A stretch of DNA of 64,000 nt from Chlorogloeopsis sp. ULAP01 (GCF_030381805.1 NZ_JAUDRH010000011.1:62001-126000), one strand, 5' to 3'; numbered from the stretch's first letter, positions 34,327 to 43,930 are shown. A program made the numbers and translations. The notes: generated from the sequence alone by a model not told the origin.

Positions 34327-35469
34327 TCAATCAGCTAATTGTAAATAAGATTGAGCAATTATTTGGGTGTGAATAGACCAAGAATATTTCTGCGCCTGAC
34401 TCACACGCAAATTCAAAGCTGGAGCATTTGTTGGATTCACCAATAGTTGCTCTACAGTTTTCACCCAGGCTGATACATCCCCCATCGGGCAATATACTGC
34501 GGCTTTTCCACCCACTTCACGCAAAACAGGAATATCGCTAGCAACTACGATCGCTCCACAAGCTAGGGCTTCAATCACAGGTAATCCAAAGCCTTCTGCT
34601 TCACTTGTTAGTAAAACAGCTGCTGCTTTTTGGTAAAGACTGGCTATGGTTGAGCGCTGCAAATCTTGTAGATGAATAATTGACTCACCGATATTCAACT
34701 GATCAATTTGCTGTTGCTGGCTTTGTGTCCATTCACCACTGACTTTGACAAGTCGTAACTCTGGATGGATAGCTCGTACTTGGGCAAAAACTTCTAGCAG
34801 AATGTCAATGCGCTTACGGGGAATACAACTACCAACGTGTAATAGGAAAGGTACTGCACCTATTTTTTCTAATATCTTTTGGTCAGCAATACTGACGTTA
34901 TCAGAATTGAGCATGAATTCTGAGGCGATACCTAAGGGAGCATGAACTAGGTGTGATGGTTCTACTAGTTGGTAACGCTCAATTTGCTTTCTTACCTCTG
35001 CGGTGGAATAAAAGACAATAGCACATGACTGCAAACCACGTAAGATTCTGTGAGACATAGCTTGATACCAATTAGGTCGAGGTTCTTGCTCTGGCTCTAC
35101 AAGAGAGCGAAAGGTATCAATATCATGACAGTATACTCCTGTACGCTCTGGTGGTAAGACATGGGCTAACTGCGCGTAGGAGTGGTCAGCAATGTGATAA
35201 AAATCAAAATCTTTGACTCTGTTCTTGAGATACTGGGGATAGTCCCAAAATCGATTGAGTAAGCGATCTGCATTGTAAGCAAAATGCTTTTTGCCAAGCC
35301 AAGGAATTTGTTTGCAACGCCAGTTAAATTTTGGACAGACTTGTATAGCTTGAATAGATGTAGTGTGTTTGGTTTGCAACTGCTTGAATAGCATCTGAGC
35401 GCACAAATCCATACTGTGCCAGTTTTCTTCTGGATAATCACAGATAATCGCGAGGCGTAGTTGAGCCAT
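34327..35469 (-). CDS. GT4-family glycosyltransferase
   Basis: A 380-residue GT-B enzyme. The C-terminal half is typical: LLHVGSCIPRKRIDILLEVFAQV, AVLLTSEAEGFGLPVIEALACGAIVVASD with the EX7E pair, and LREVGGKAAVY. The N-terminal half (LRLAIICDYPEENWHSMDLCAQML) is less usual. It is first in a two-gene operon with the glycosyltransferase at 33100-34317. Confidence 0.9.
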   Translation of the reverse strand: MAQLRLAIICDYPEENWHSMDLCAQMLFKQLQTKHTTSIQAIQVCPKFNWRCKQIPWLGKKHFAYNADRLLNRFWDYPQYLKNRVKDFDFYHIADHSYAQLAHVLPPERTGVYCHDIDTFRSLVEPEQEPRPNWYQAMSHRILRGLQSCAIVFYSTAEVRKQIERYQLVEPSHLVHAPLGIASEFMLNSDNVSIADQKILEKIGAVPFLLHVGSCIPRKRIDILLEVFAQVRAIHPELRLVKVSGEWTQSQQQQIDQLNIGESIIHLQDLQRSTIASLYQKAAAVLLTSEAEGFGLPVIEALACGAIVVASDIPVLREVGGKAAVYCPMGDVSAWVKTVEQLLVNPTNAPALNLRVSQAQKYSWSIHTQIIAQSYLQLAD

Positions 35470-35571
35470 GTTATTGATTCTGCATAGTAATTGCCAATTT
35501 AGATGAGAAAATTTATTATTTTGACATAGTTTTGAAAATGTCTAAATTACACTCATGAAATTGTTTATAGA

Positions 35572-36557
35572 CTATTGCACTATATTTAATTTCGATAAGA
35601 TATGAGGTAATTTTTCTTTAGGAACCATTAGTACATCTGAAATACCCGTTTTTATTTCCTTAATTTCAATAAAGTGATTACGTCCTACTTGTTGGTACAA
35701 ATTATATTCCCAAGGGATTACTAACTTTGCCACATCTACAAAGGAATACCCAAAATGTTTTACCCAGTATGGATTAAATTCACCGTAAATGATTGGTCTG
35801 CTTTCTTCAGAAAATTCAGCCCTCCTAACATAAATTCCATCTCAGCGCCCTCAATATCTACTTTGATAATGTCGCATTTTGAAATGTTATGTTTTTCAAC
35901 AAACTTATCTAACTTAGTAATAGGTGATGAACAAGTAGGCTTCTCTTTATTAAATATACTTTCCTTGAGTAAAAAAGCATTACCTGTAGATGAATTATTT
36001 TGTTCATCTACCATACAAAGTTGCACTTCTCCCTCTTGGTTTCCAAGGGCAGTATGCACTGGATAAACAATATTTGTTAAGTGGTTAGCTTCAACCAGAT
36101 TAGCTAGGCGGTTAAAATTAGATATTACTGGTTCAAAAGCCCATATTTGAGATTTATCAGCTATTTTTTTAAGTTTTGTTCCTAAAGATATAGAATAAAG
36201 TCCAATATTTGCACCAACATCAAAGATTACTACTCCTGGTTCTAAAATTCTAGATAGTATTTGAATAATTCCACCATCATATTCTCCCGAAAAAAAGACT
36301 TTTTGCTCTAGCATACTACGCAAATCAAGACGCATTATGCTACCGTCCTGCATTTTAATTTTTACAAGGCAATCTTTGTCAATCCGATAATTAGTCATCC
36401 TTGGTACAAGCGCTGTACCTAATCTATACTTGCCTTTAAAGTAGGGTAAAGAGCGAGAAAAATAAGCAAGTGAATCGCGTACAATTGTTTTCATTGCAAT
36501 TATCCAAAAGTTTGGTGAAAAATTGTAAATCTTGATTAGCAAGAGATAGCCAAGCAT
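35572..36557 (-). pseudogene. FkbM-family methyltransferase broken by a 1-nt frameshift
   Basis: The first 253 codons encode a good FkbM methyltransferase: VVIFDVGANIGLYSISLG (motif I), AFEPVISNFNRL, and CDIIKVDIEGAEMEFMLGGLNFLKKA. At about 35798 the frame slips and stops early at 35760. The +1-shifted frame continues the family sequence for 75 codons (from RPIIYGEFNPYWVKHFG to ILSKLNIVQ) and ends with TAG at 35572-35574. The total length of 986 bp is one base short of a whole number of codons, which fits a single deletion. It could be a true pseudogene, a programmed shift or a sequencing error. Confidence 0.85.
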
Positions 36558-36801
36558 AAAGTATATGCAATCGCTTCTAACCTCTATTAGCCAGTTCTTA
36601 AAGTTGAGAGGGACTGTTGAGCAAGTCTAAAATAGCTGCAATATAACCACCCTATTTTTTTTCGCTAATTACCATACATATATCTTGAATCACATCATTC
36701 TATGTATCTTCAATAACATTAGGCATTTCACTAGTGTCTCCGTTAGTTACAGAAATACCTTAATCGGCTTTAATTAAAACTATAATTGCCAGTCAGACGG
36801 T

Positions 36802-36849
36802 GTATAGTATATCACTTATTACTAACAGAATAGGGTATAGTATATCACT
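36802..36849. repeat. Direct repeat pair upstream of a glycosyltransferase gene
   Basis: GTATAGTATATCACT occurs at 36802-36816 and again at 36835-36849, start to start 33 bp, or about three helical turns. The pair ends 32 bp before the ATG at 36882, in the 324-bp divergent spacer between the FkbM gene and this glycosyltransferase. It is a candidate regulatory site or promoter duplication. Nothing else is visible in the spacer. Confidence 0.55.
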
Positions 36850-36881
36850 AAATATCAATCTCCTTGCTTAAGAACTGCCAA

Positions 36882-37973
36882 ATGAAAGATGCAGAAATTT
36901 TGGTCTTTGCTACCAAAGGTACAAGATCGAATGAGGAAGCTCGAATCTTAAAACTTTTACAAAACTTTAAGTTTCAAGTTGTTCCCTTTGATCGAACTGA
37001 TAAATTCAAAAGCTTCATTAGCATTATTCGACAAGCTTTGCAGACAAAACCCAGACTAGTAGTTATGGAAGGTACTGGAGTCTTAGGGGGTGTAGCGTGT
37101 TTACTTCTGCAATGGTTTTTTGGTATTCCCTATATTTTCAGCAGTGGGGATGCGATCGCACCTTTCATTAATTTAAATTATCCACTCCTTGCACCAATTG
37201 TCAGTGTTTACGAGCAAATTCTCTGCCACTTTTGCGCTGGGTTTATCGGTTGGACACCTTATTTAGTTGGTCGTGCGCTAACTTATGGAGCGCCGAAAGG
37301 AGTAACTGCTGCGGGTTGGGCATATTTTTCTCGCACTACTGAACAATTGGCTAATAGTCGAGTTAATATTCGTCAGCAACTAGGAATTCCCCATGATGCT
37401 CTTGTGTTTGGGCTACTGGGATCAATAGCTTGGAATCGGCAATTTCAGTACTGCTATGGTTATGAATTAGTCAAAGCTTTCCAGAAAATTAACTCCAAGA
37501 ACATTGCTATTTTAGTGGTTGGGGATGGGAGTGGACTTGCTTATTTAAAGGAGTTGGCAGGTAAAGATTTAGGAAGTCGAATTTTTCTGCCCGGTAATGT
37601 ACCTTATGAGCAAGTACTTGACTACATGGCAGCTATGGATGTAGCCAGTTTACCTCAGAGTGTGGATGCAGTTGGTAGTTTTCGCTATACAACAAAGCTA
37701 AGTGAGTATGTAGCAGCAAAATTACCAGTGGTAACGAGTCAAATTCCTATGGCATATGACATTGGTGGGGATTGGGTTTGGAGGCTACCAGGAGCTAAAC
37801 CCTGGGAGGATAGTTATATTGATGCTTTGGCTAACCTGATGCAAGAGATTACAGATGAAGAAATCAAAACTAAGAAAAAGGTAATTCCAGAAAGGTTAGC
37901 AGATTTTGAGGAAGAGCAACAAATTCTCAGGGTAACAAATTTAGTTGCTGAGATTATTAACCCAATTTGCTAG
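36882..37973 (+). CDS. GT-B-fold glycosyltransferase
   Basis: A 363-residue protein. The C-terminal half is glycosyltransferase-like: LVFGLLGSIAWNRQFQYCYGYELVKAF, ILVVGDGSGLAYLKELAGK, IFLPGNVPYEQVLDYMAAMDVASLP and TTKLSEYVAAKLPVVTSQIP, where the EX7E region is replaced by KLSEYVAAKLPVV. The N-terminal half has a hydrophobic stretch (LGGVACLLLQWFFGIPYIFSSG) that may dip into the membrane. ATG at 36882 is chosen over a TTG at 36864. A terminator-like hairpin follows. Confidence 0.8.
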   Translation: MKDAEILVFATKGTRSNEEARILKLLQNFKFQVVPFDRTDKFKSFISIIRQALQTKPRLVVMEGTGVLGGVACLLLQWFFGIPYIFSSGDAIAPFINLNYPLLAPIVSVYEQILCHFCAGFIGWTPYLVGRALTYGAPKGVTAAGWAYFSRTTEQLANSRVNIRQQLGIPHDALVFGLLGSIAWNRQFQYCYGYELVKAFQKINSKNIAILVVGDGSGLAYLKELAGKDLGSRIFLPGNVPYEQVLDYMAAMDVASLPQSVDAVGSFRYTTKLSEYVAAKLPVVTSQIPMAYDIGGDWVWRLPGAKPWEDSYIDALANLMQEITDEEIKTKKKVIPERLADFEEEQQILRVTNLVAEIINPIC

Positions 37974-38001
37974 TTAAATAAGAAAAGACTGGTAAATAGA
38001 G

Positions 38002-38046
38002 TAAAGGCCCATGTGGAGATAAGCTCCGCAGGGCTTTTATCTTTAC
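38002..38046. terminator. Probable terminator between convergent genes
   Basis: Stem AAAGGCCC / GGGCTTTT (one mismatch) around an inner stem GTGGAG / CTCCGC, followed by T-rich ATCTTTACCTT. It lies 30 bp after the stop at 37973 and 38 bp before the end of the converging methyltransferase gene, so it may serve both. Confidence 0.55.
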
Positions 38047-38083
38047 CTTAGAGTATGCATTTTTTAATTAATAACTTAGGTGA

Positions 38084-38932
38084 TTAATTGCTCATAACTT
38101 TAATATCATTACTACGATCCTGTATGAGTTTACGAGCAGCGATAAAAGTTCCTGAAGCAATTAGCGTTGTCCACTGGAGCCTTCCATAAAATCCATTTTG
38201 GATCACTACACAATTTTGAGTAGGTAAAAATTTCACAAAATCGATAGGGTTACACATATAGCAAGCATCATTATCAGCATGAAAGGGTGGGTTGATGTCT
38301 GGTTCCCGCATCGTGAAAGTAGCTTTGCTATCAATAAGCTTTCTAGTAATGAGAGTAAGCATCAGGGGAAAGGACACCAAAGCTTCTGGTAAAGTATTGC
38401 CCCAAGGATGCTTAGGCATATGAGGCGATCGCCAGAAGATGTTTTTAATGGGACGATTTTGCCAAGCATATACACTAATTGCTTTAATTAAATGACCAAT
38501 ACTGAGAAGATTTGGCCCGACAATGCACAGGATACCGCCTGGTTTAAGAACTCTAATCATCTCCATGATTGCTTTTTGTGGCTCAGGAATATGCTCAATT
38601 GCTTGATGAGAAGCTACCACATCAAAAGAAGCATCCTCAAAAGGCAAATTCATAGCGCTGCCCGATACTAAAGTCAAGTTGGGTACATTGGGACATTCAA
38701 AGGCTTCAGCATTTAGGTCAATGCCAACAACTTGATAACCTTCCTGGCTGAGAAGATAAGAAGACCACCCTGAACCACATCCTACATCTAGTAACCTTCC
38801 ATGTTGAGATACTGACTGATTAATAAACTGTACATATTTACCATAAACTTCACTTGCCAACTCCTGACTTAGCCCTGTAGCTCGAACTGATTCAGAAGAT
38901 TGGGCATAAATTTCTTGTAGTGTTGTATACAT
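38084..38932 (-). CDS. Class I SAM-dependent methyltransferase
   Basis: A 282-residue protein: GRLLDVGCGSGWSSYLLSQEGYQVVGIDLN (motif I and acidic strand), SFDVVASHQAIEHIPEPQKAIMEMIRVLKPGGILCIVGPN. The C-terminal third (about residues 150-282), with WRSPHMPKHPWGNTLPEA and several Cys residues, is not typical and may define the acceptor. It is transcribed away from the glycosyltransferase at 39071-40219 across a 138-bp spacer. Confidence 0.85.
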   Translation of the reverse strand: MYTTLQEIYAQSSESVRATGLSQELASEVYGKYVQFINQSVSQHGRLLDVGCGSGWSSYLLSQEGYQVVGIDLNAEAFECPNVPNLTLVSGSAMNLPFEDASFDVVASHQAIEHIPEPQKAIMEMIRVLKPGGILCIVGPNLLSIGHLIKAISVYAWQNRPIKNIFWRSPHMPKHPWGNTLPEALVSFPLMLTLITRKLIDSKATFTMREPDINPPFHADNDACYMCNPIDFVKFLPTQNCVVIQNGFYGRLQWTTLIASGTFIAARKLIQDRSNDIKVMSN

Positions 38933-39070
38933 GATTTTTTAGGAAATAGGTGAAACAATACTCATCAGTAAGCTAGGATAACTCAATTTACAACATTGAG
39001 ATGAAGACCTCTAGTGAAGAATAATTAATAATAGATACCAACTAATTTCAGTATTTGAGGAAAGACAAGC

Positions 39071-40219
39071 ATGAACGAGTTAGATTGGATTACTGCGATT
39101 GTCCCTCGCTTACCTCCGGCTGTTGATGGAGTCGGAGATTATGCACTGAATTTAGCTAAACAAATGCGTCAGGATTTTGGCGTCAATACTACCTTCTTGA
39201 TTGGTGATCCAAATTGGTCTGGGCAAGCTATTGTAGAGGGGTTTCCAGTTCAGCAAGTTACGGAACAATCTACTCAAGCTTTATTAAAGTTACTATCCAG
39301 TCACGAACACTCAACAAAGGTAGTACTTCTACATTACGTGGGTTATGGTTATGCCAAGCGCGGTTGTCCGGTTTGGTTAATAGAAGCCTTAGAGGATTGG
39401 CGCAAAGCTGCGATTTCCCAACATTTGATCACAATGTTTCATGAAATCTATGCTTTTGGCCCGATTTGGACAAGTCAGTTTTGGACATCACCACTACAAA
39501 GAAATTTAGCTACTCGTCTGGTGCGTTTGAGCGATCGCTGTCTTACCAGCAAGCAACTATATGCTGAGATAATAGGTAAATTGAGTCAAGGAAAACACTC
39601 TCAGATTCCGACTTTACCAGTTTTTTCTAATGTAGGTGAGCCAAAAAATCTTACTCCTCTATCAAAACGTCCTCGGCGTTTGGTAGTATTTGGTGGTGGC
39701 GGGCCGCGTTCTCGTGTTTATCAGCACTCACAATTAGCTTTACAGCGCACTTGTCGCGAGTTGGGAATTGAGGAAATATTAGATATTGGCCCTGCTTTGG
39801 ATTTTGAGATTCAGCCAATAAATGGTATTCCTGTTGTCAAATTGGGAATTAGATCAGCTGATGATATCAGCAACTTATTAGCAAACTCAGTGGCAGGTTT
39901 TTTTAATTACCATACTGAATTCCTGACAAAATCAACAATTTTCGCTGCTTATTGTGCTCACAGATTACTACCTGTAGGTGTATGGTATGAAGGTAAAAAT
40001 GGAGATGGTCTAGAAGCAAGCAAACATTACTGGTTGGCAGATAGATATCATAACAAGATGAACTTATCAGAAGGGCAGATAGTTGCAGATAATGCTTATG
40101 CTTGGTATGAAAAGCACCAATTATCAGTTCAAGCTCATACCTTTTTTACTTATCTAGGTAGCAACTTGTCGGGTGGTGATAATGTTAGAAACCAGGTATC
40201 ATCGGTTGGGTTTAACTGA
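39071..40219 (+). CDS. Glycosyltransferase-like protein
   Basis: A 382-residue protein with a GT-B-like N-terminus (ITAIVPRLPPAVDGVGDYALNLAKQM), including the loop GVGDYALN also seen in the glycosyltransferase at 10696-11859. The second half (LVVFGGGGPRSRVYQHSQLAL, ADDISNLLANSVAGFFNYHTEFLTKSTIFAAYCAHRLLPVG) follows the fold only loosely and lacks EX7E. A strong ribosome site (GAGGAAAG) precedes the ATG. It probably acts in the same glycan pathway, but activity is uncertain. Confidence 0.68.
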   Translation: MNELDWITAIVPRLPPAVDGVGDYALNLAKQMRQDFGVNTTFLIGDPNWSGQAIVEGFPVQQVTEQSTQALLKLLSSHEHSTKVVLLHYVGYGYAKRGCPVWLIEALEDWRKAAISQHLITMFHEIYAFGPIWTSQFWTSPLQRNLATRLVRLSDRCLTSKQLYAEIIGKLSQGKHSQIPTLPVFSNVGEPKNLTPLSKRPRRLVVFGGGGPRSRVYQHSQLALQRTCRELGIEEILDIGPALDFEIQPINGIPVVKLGIRSADDISNLLANSVAGFFNYHTEFLTKSTIFAAYCAHRLLPVGVWYEGKNGDGLEASKHYWLADRYHNKMNLSEGQIVADNAYAWYEKHQLSVQAHTFFTYLGSNLSGGDNVRNQVSSVGFN

Positions 40220-40346
40220 TGTATTCTTATGATGTATCTGTATAAGGATGCTCACGAAAAATTAGCTTTGTATTTCTAATTTAAATTGCTGAAGATGTAG
40301 CGATCGCCGATCAAACCATCCAAGTAATTTTGTTGGGTAAAGGTAG

Positions 40347-41339
40347 ATGAAAAAAAAGGTGTTAGTCACTGGTGGAGCGGGTTACATTGGCTCCCATGTT
40401 GTCCGTCAGCTTGGCGAGGCAGACTACGACGTGGTGGTGTTTGACAATTGCTCAACTGGTTCACCACAGTCAGTACTACATGGTGAGTTGATTGTCGGCG
40501 ATTTAGCAGACGTAGACAGACTTTACCAGATACTAGCCCAACATGAATTTAGTGCAGTACTACACTTTGCTGCTAGTTTGATTGTGCCAGAATCTGTCGC
40601 TCGTCCCCTCGACTACTACGCTAACAACACCCGCAATACTCTGAACTTGCTTCGTTGCTGTAGTGTGATGGGCATCAACCAATTTATTTTTTCTAGCACG
40701 GCAGCAGTTTATGGAGAAGCCCAAGAAAATCCCGTTACTGAGTCTACCCCAACCTTGCCTATTAATCCCTATGGACGCTCAAAGCTGATGAGTGAATGGC
40801 TGATTCAAGACTACGCAAAAGCATCTTCTCTACGTTATGTCATTCTTCGTTACTTCAATGTCGCCGGAGCCGAGCCGGGGGGAAGATTGGGGCAAATGTC
40901 ACCAAATGCAACTCATTTAATTAGAGCAGCTTGTGATGCGGCACTCAAGCGCAAACCAGAAATGCGGATTTTTGGTACTGATTTTCCTACACCAGATGGA
41001 ACAGGAATCCGAGACTATATCCACGTTGAAGATTTAGCAGCTGCGCACTTAGATGCATTAGGCTATCTAGAGCAAGATGGGGAAAGTCAAATTCTCAACT
41101 GCGGTTATGGGCAAGGCTACAGTGTGCGGCAAGTTATTGAACGGGTGAAAGCAATTTCCGGGGTGGATTTTCCGGTAGTTGAAAGCGATCGCCGTTCTGG
41201 CGATCCAGCTTGTGTGACGGCTTGTGCCGAGCAAATCCGCAAAGTTTTGGGGTGGCAACCTAAATATAATGACTTGGATCAAATTGTCTATACAACCCTA
41301 GCTTGGGAAAAGCGCAAAGAAGGTTTGATCTCGATTTAG
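40347..41339 (+). CDS. galE: UDP-glucose 4-epimerase
   Basis: A 330-residue short-chain dehydrogenase of the GalE group: NAD-binding VLVTGGAGYIGSHVVRQL, FDNCSTG, FSSTAAVYGEA, catalytic Tyr-x3-Lys in INPYGRSKLMSEW, and the substrate segment RYFNVAGAEPGG. It interconverts UDP-glucose and UDP-galactose, and supplies UDP-galactose for the glycosyltransferases in this locus. The length is normal. It follows the glycosyltransferase at 39071-40219 by 127 bp with HIP1 in between. It marks the right edge of the glycan locus, after which repeats begin. Confidence 0.93.
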   Translation: MKKKVLVTGGAGYIGSHVVRQLGEADYDVVVFDNCSTGSPQSVLHGELIVGDLADVDRLYQILAQHEFSAVLHFAASLIVPESVARPLDYYANNTRNTLNLLRCCSVMGINQFIFSSTAAVYGEAQENPVTESTPTLPINPYGRSKLMSEWLIQDYAKASSLRYVILRYFNVAGAEPGGRLGQMSPNATHLIRAACDAALKRKPEMRIFGTDFPTPDGTGIRDYIHVEDLAAAHLDALGYLEQDGESQILNCGYGQGYSVRQVIERVKAISGVDFPVVESDRRSGDPACVTACAEQIRKVLGWQPKYNDLDQIVYTTLAWEKRKEGLISI

Positions 41340-41354
41340 TTTGGAGACGAAGTA

Positions 41355-41475
41355 GAAGGCAGTCCCAATGAAACAAGTTTGATCGCCAGGCATGAAAAAC
41401 CTCACCCTGTCCTGTCGGACACTCCTCTCCTTAGCAAGGAGAGGGGCAGGGGGTGAGGTGACTTTCAAGTCAGGA
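41355..41475 (+). repeat. Dispersed ~122-bp repeat, copy C
   Basis: Third copy of the repeat at 4068-4190 and 6431-6552. Differences are clustered near GTTTGATCGCCAGGCATG, where copies A and B read GTTTCACAAGCCTTGCATG. The palindromic core CCTCACCC / GGGGTGAGG is kept. It lies right after galE. No gene is seen between galE and pgsA. Confidence 0.85.
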
Positions 41476-41537
41476 GGCAGTAGACACGTTCGCCGTAAGG
41501 CGTTGCGTTAGCTAGTGGCGTATCCGTTGGTAGGCAG
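41472..41537 (+). repeat. 66-bp repeat with variable centre, copy 1
   Basis: Ends AGGAGGCAGTAGACACGT and TAGTGGCGTATCCGTTGGTA are shared with 48783-48848, and both copies are 66 bp long, but the 22-25 bases between differ. The centre here (CGCCGTAAGGCGTTGCGTTAGC) matches repeat sequence near 46220. It overlaps the end of the preceding 122-bp repeat by a few bases. Confidence 0.7.
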
Positions 41538-41673
41538 TTGGCAGAAGGGGAGACAAGGAGATAAGGGGCAAAACGTCATTTTATATTCCCCGAATAATTT
41601 TCTTTATCAAAATAGATTCTGAACAAAAATTTATTCTGACTCGTGAATTTTGTATTCTGACTTCTTTTGACGG

Positions 41674-42234
41674 TTAATTTTTTTCTTGTTTAACGTCTAA
41701 TTTATGATCCGAGACATTGCCACTATTTGTTTGCGGCAGAAGATAAATTGCCCCAGATACTAGTGTCAGTACAACAGAAATCCAGAAAGCAACAATAGAA
41801 GGCAATTGCCATTCCTGTGGTAAAGGTGCAATTAAAAGCGCGATCGCTATTATTTGACTAACTGTTTTGAGTTTGCCCCAAATATTCGCTCCACTAATTT
41901 GAGTTTGACTGACACGCCAACCAGCGATCGCCAACTCCCGCCCCAGGATCAAAAATACTCCCCAAGCAGGTATCTGTCCTAGTTCAATTAAAGCTAGAAG
42001 TGGCGCGAGTACCAGCAATTTATCTACCAAGGGATCAAGAAATTTACCCAAGTCACTAACTTGGTTCAGTTTTCGCGCCAAGTAGCCATCTAACCAGTCG
42101 GTACCAGCAGCAACGAGAAAAATTGCTAAACACACCCACCTACTAGTTGGCGTAGGATTATGTAAACCGTAAAGCAAGAATGGCAATCCTAAAAGACGGG
42201 AGAAAGTAATCCAATTAGGTATAGTCATAAACAA
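41674..42234 (-). CDS. pgsA: CDP-diacylglycerol-glycerol-3-phosphate 3-phosphatidyltransferase
   Basis: A 186-residue membrane enzyme that makes phosphatidylglycerolphosphate, the precursor of phosphatidylglycerol, which is essential in thylakoids. The CDP-alcohol phosphotransferase motif DG-x2-AR-x8-G-x3-D-x3-D is complete in LDGYLARKLNQVSDLGKFLD and the following PLVD. The N-terminus IPNWITFSRLLGLPFLLYGL is typical of PgsA, and about five helices follow. Its promoter lies in the 224-bp divergent spacer shared with the lyase gene. Confidence 0.92.
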   Translation of the reverse strand: MFMTIPNWITFSRLLGLPFLLYGLHNPTPTSRWVCLAIFLVAAGTDWLDGYLARKLNQVSDLGKFLDPLVDKLLVLAPLLALIELGQIPAWGVFLILGRELAIAGWRVSQTQISGANIWGKLKTVSQIIAIALLIAPLPQEWQLPSIVAFWISVVLTLVSGAIYLLPQTNSGNVSDHKLDVKQEKN

Positions 42235-42458
42235 TTCAAAAATTAGATATTTGTAAAGCGATACAGCAAATAAGCTAATCTAATATGTTTTTTATACTGT
42301 CCAGCTTCGTATAAACTAACTAGGGCTTGGTTTGTAAGAGGTGGTTTTACAGTTTTGCATATGCATTACCGTGATTTTATAAAGATTGCGGTTAAACACG
42401 CCTTTAAAGTGGTTATTAGTAAAGATTAACAACCAACAATAACTCAATTTAAATCCTT

Positions 42459-43874
42459 ATGACTCAACAAAAAGATTATCAATACAGAATAGAACGCGAC
42501 TCAATGGGCGATCGCCAAATTCATGGTAGTGTTTATTACGGCATCCAAACACTGCGAGCCACAGAAAACTTTCCAATTAGCGACCTTAAGCCTTTGCCTA
42601 CTTACGTAGATGCTTGTGTATTAATCAAAAAAGCTACAGCTATAGTCAACGGCGAACTAGGTTGTATTTCTCAACAGACAAGCCAAGCCATAGTCGAAGC
42701 AGCAGATGAAGTTTTAGCCGGAAAATTTCGCGATCAGTTTGTGGTTGATATTTATCAAGCGGGTGCTGGTACTTCCCACCACATGAATGTCAACGAAGTC
42801 TTAGCAAATCGGGCATTAGAAATTCTCGGCGAGGAAAAAGGTAACTACAAGCGCGTTAGTCCCAATGACCACGTTAACTACGGTCAGTCTACCAACGATG
42901 TGATTCCAACGGCAATTCGCATTGGTGGTTTACTGGCTTTATCTAGAACATTACATCCAGCCTTAGAAAAGGCAATAGCAGCACTGTTTGCGAAAGCAGA
43001 AGAATTTCAAGACATTGTTCGTTCTGGCAGAACTCATATGCAAGATGCCGTGCCAGTACGTTTAGGCGAGAATTTTCGGGCTTGGGCATACATTCTCAGC
43101 GAACATCAAAATCGAATTTATACTGCCAGTGGGGATTTGATGGTGCTGGGTTTGGGAGGTAGTGCAGCAGGTACGGGGATGAACACCCATTCTCAGTATC
43201 GCGCGCGCGTGGTAAGCGTACTTTCAGAGTTGATTGATTGTCCGTTAGAACCCGCACCCCATTTGATGGCAGCCATGCAAAGTATGGCACCATTTGTAAA
43301 TGTTTCTGGAGCTTTGCGTAACTTAGCCCAAGATTTAGTCAAAATCTCCCACGATTTGCGATTAATGGATTCTGGTCCAAAAACTGGTTTAAAAGAAATT
43401 CAGTTACCACCAGTACAACCAGGTTCCTCAATTATGCCAGGAAAATATAATCCGGTCATGGCAGAAATGACATCAATGGTTTGTTTTCAGGTGATGGGTT
43501 ACGACAGTGCGATCGCATTAGCGGCACAAGCAGGACAATTAGAACTAAATGTGATGATGCCCTTGATTGCTTATAACTTAATTCACAGTATCGAAATTCT
43601 CGGCAATACCATCGCTGCACTTACCGAACGGTGTATACAAGGAATTACCGCTAACCAAGAACGTTGTTTGGCTTATGCAGAAGGAAGTTTAGCTTTAGTT
43701 ACGGCATTAAATCCTCACATTGGCTATTTGAATGCAGCAGCAGTAGCGAAAGAATCATTGGAAACAGGCAAATCCTTACGACAAATAGTACTAGAAAAAG
43801 GATTGATGAGTGAAACAGAATTAGCTCAAGTTTTAAATCTCCAGCAAATGAGCCAAATTGTACCTCTTGAATAA
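42459..43874 (+). CDS. aspA: Aspartate ammonia-lyase family protein (aspartase/fumarase class II)
   Basis: A 471-residue protein of the aspartase/class II fumarase superfamily. It has the N-terminal YRIERDSMGDRQIHGSVYYGIQTLRATENF, the region AGAGTSHHMNVNEVLANRA, SPNDHVNYGQSTNDVIPTA, SGRTHMQDAVPVRLG, and the flexible signature loop GSSIMPGKYNP at residues 322-332. GIQTLRATENF and HHMNVNEV favour aspartase over fumarase. It would release ammonia from aspartate, giving fumarate. Family members with fumarase activity look similar, so the substrate is probable rather than certain. Confidence 0.85.
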   Translation: MTQQKDYQYRIERDSMGDRQIHGSVYYGIQTLRATENFPISDLKPLPTYVDACVLIKKATAIVNGELGCISQQTSQAIVEAADEVLAGKFRDQFVVDIYQAGAGTSHHMNVNEVLANRALEILGEEKGNYKRVSPNDHVNYGQSTNDVIPTAIRIGGLLALSRTLHPALEKAIAALFAKAEEFQDIVRSGRTHMQDAVPVRLGENFRAWAYILSEHQNRIYTASGDLMVLGLGGSAAGTGMNTHSQYRARVVSVLSELIDCPLEPAPHLMAAMQSMAPFVNVSGALRNLAQDLVKISHDLRLMDSGPKTGLKEIQLPPVQPGSSIMPGKYNPVMAEMTSMVCFQVMGYDSAIALAAQAGQLELNVMMPLIAYNLIHSIEILGNTIAALTERCIQGITANQERCLAYAEGSLALVTALNPHIGYLNAAAVAKESLETGKSLRQIVLEKGLMSETELAQVLNLQQMSQIVPLE

Positions 43875-43930
43875 AATAATTATTAATCATTAATTGCCAG
43901 TTTTCCATTAGCCATTAGCCATTAATCACA

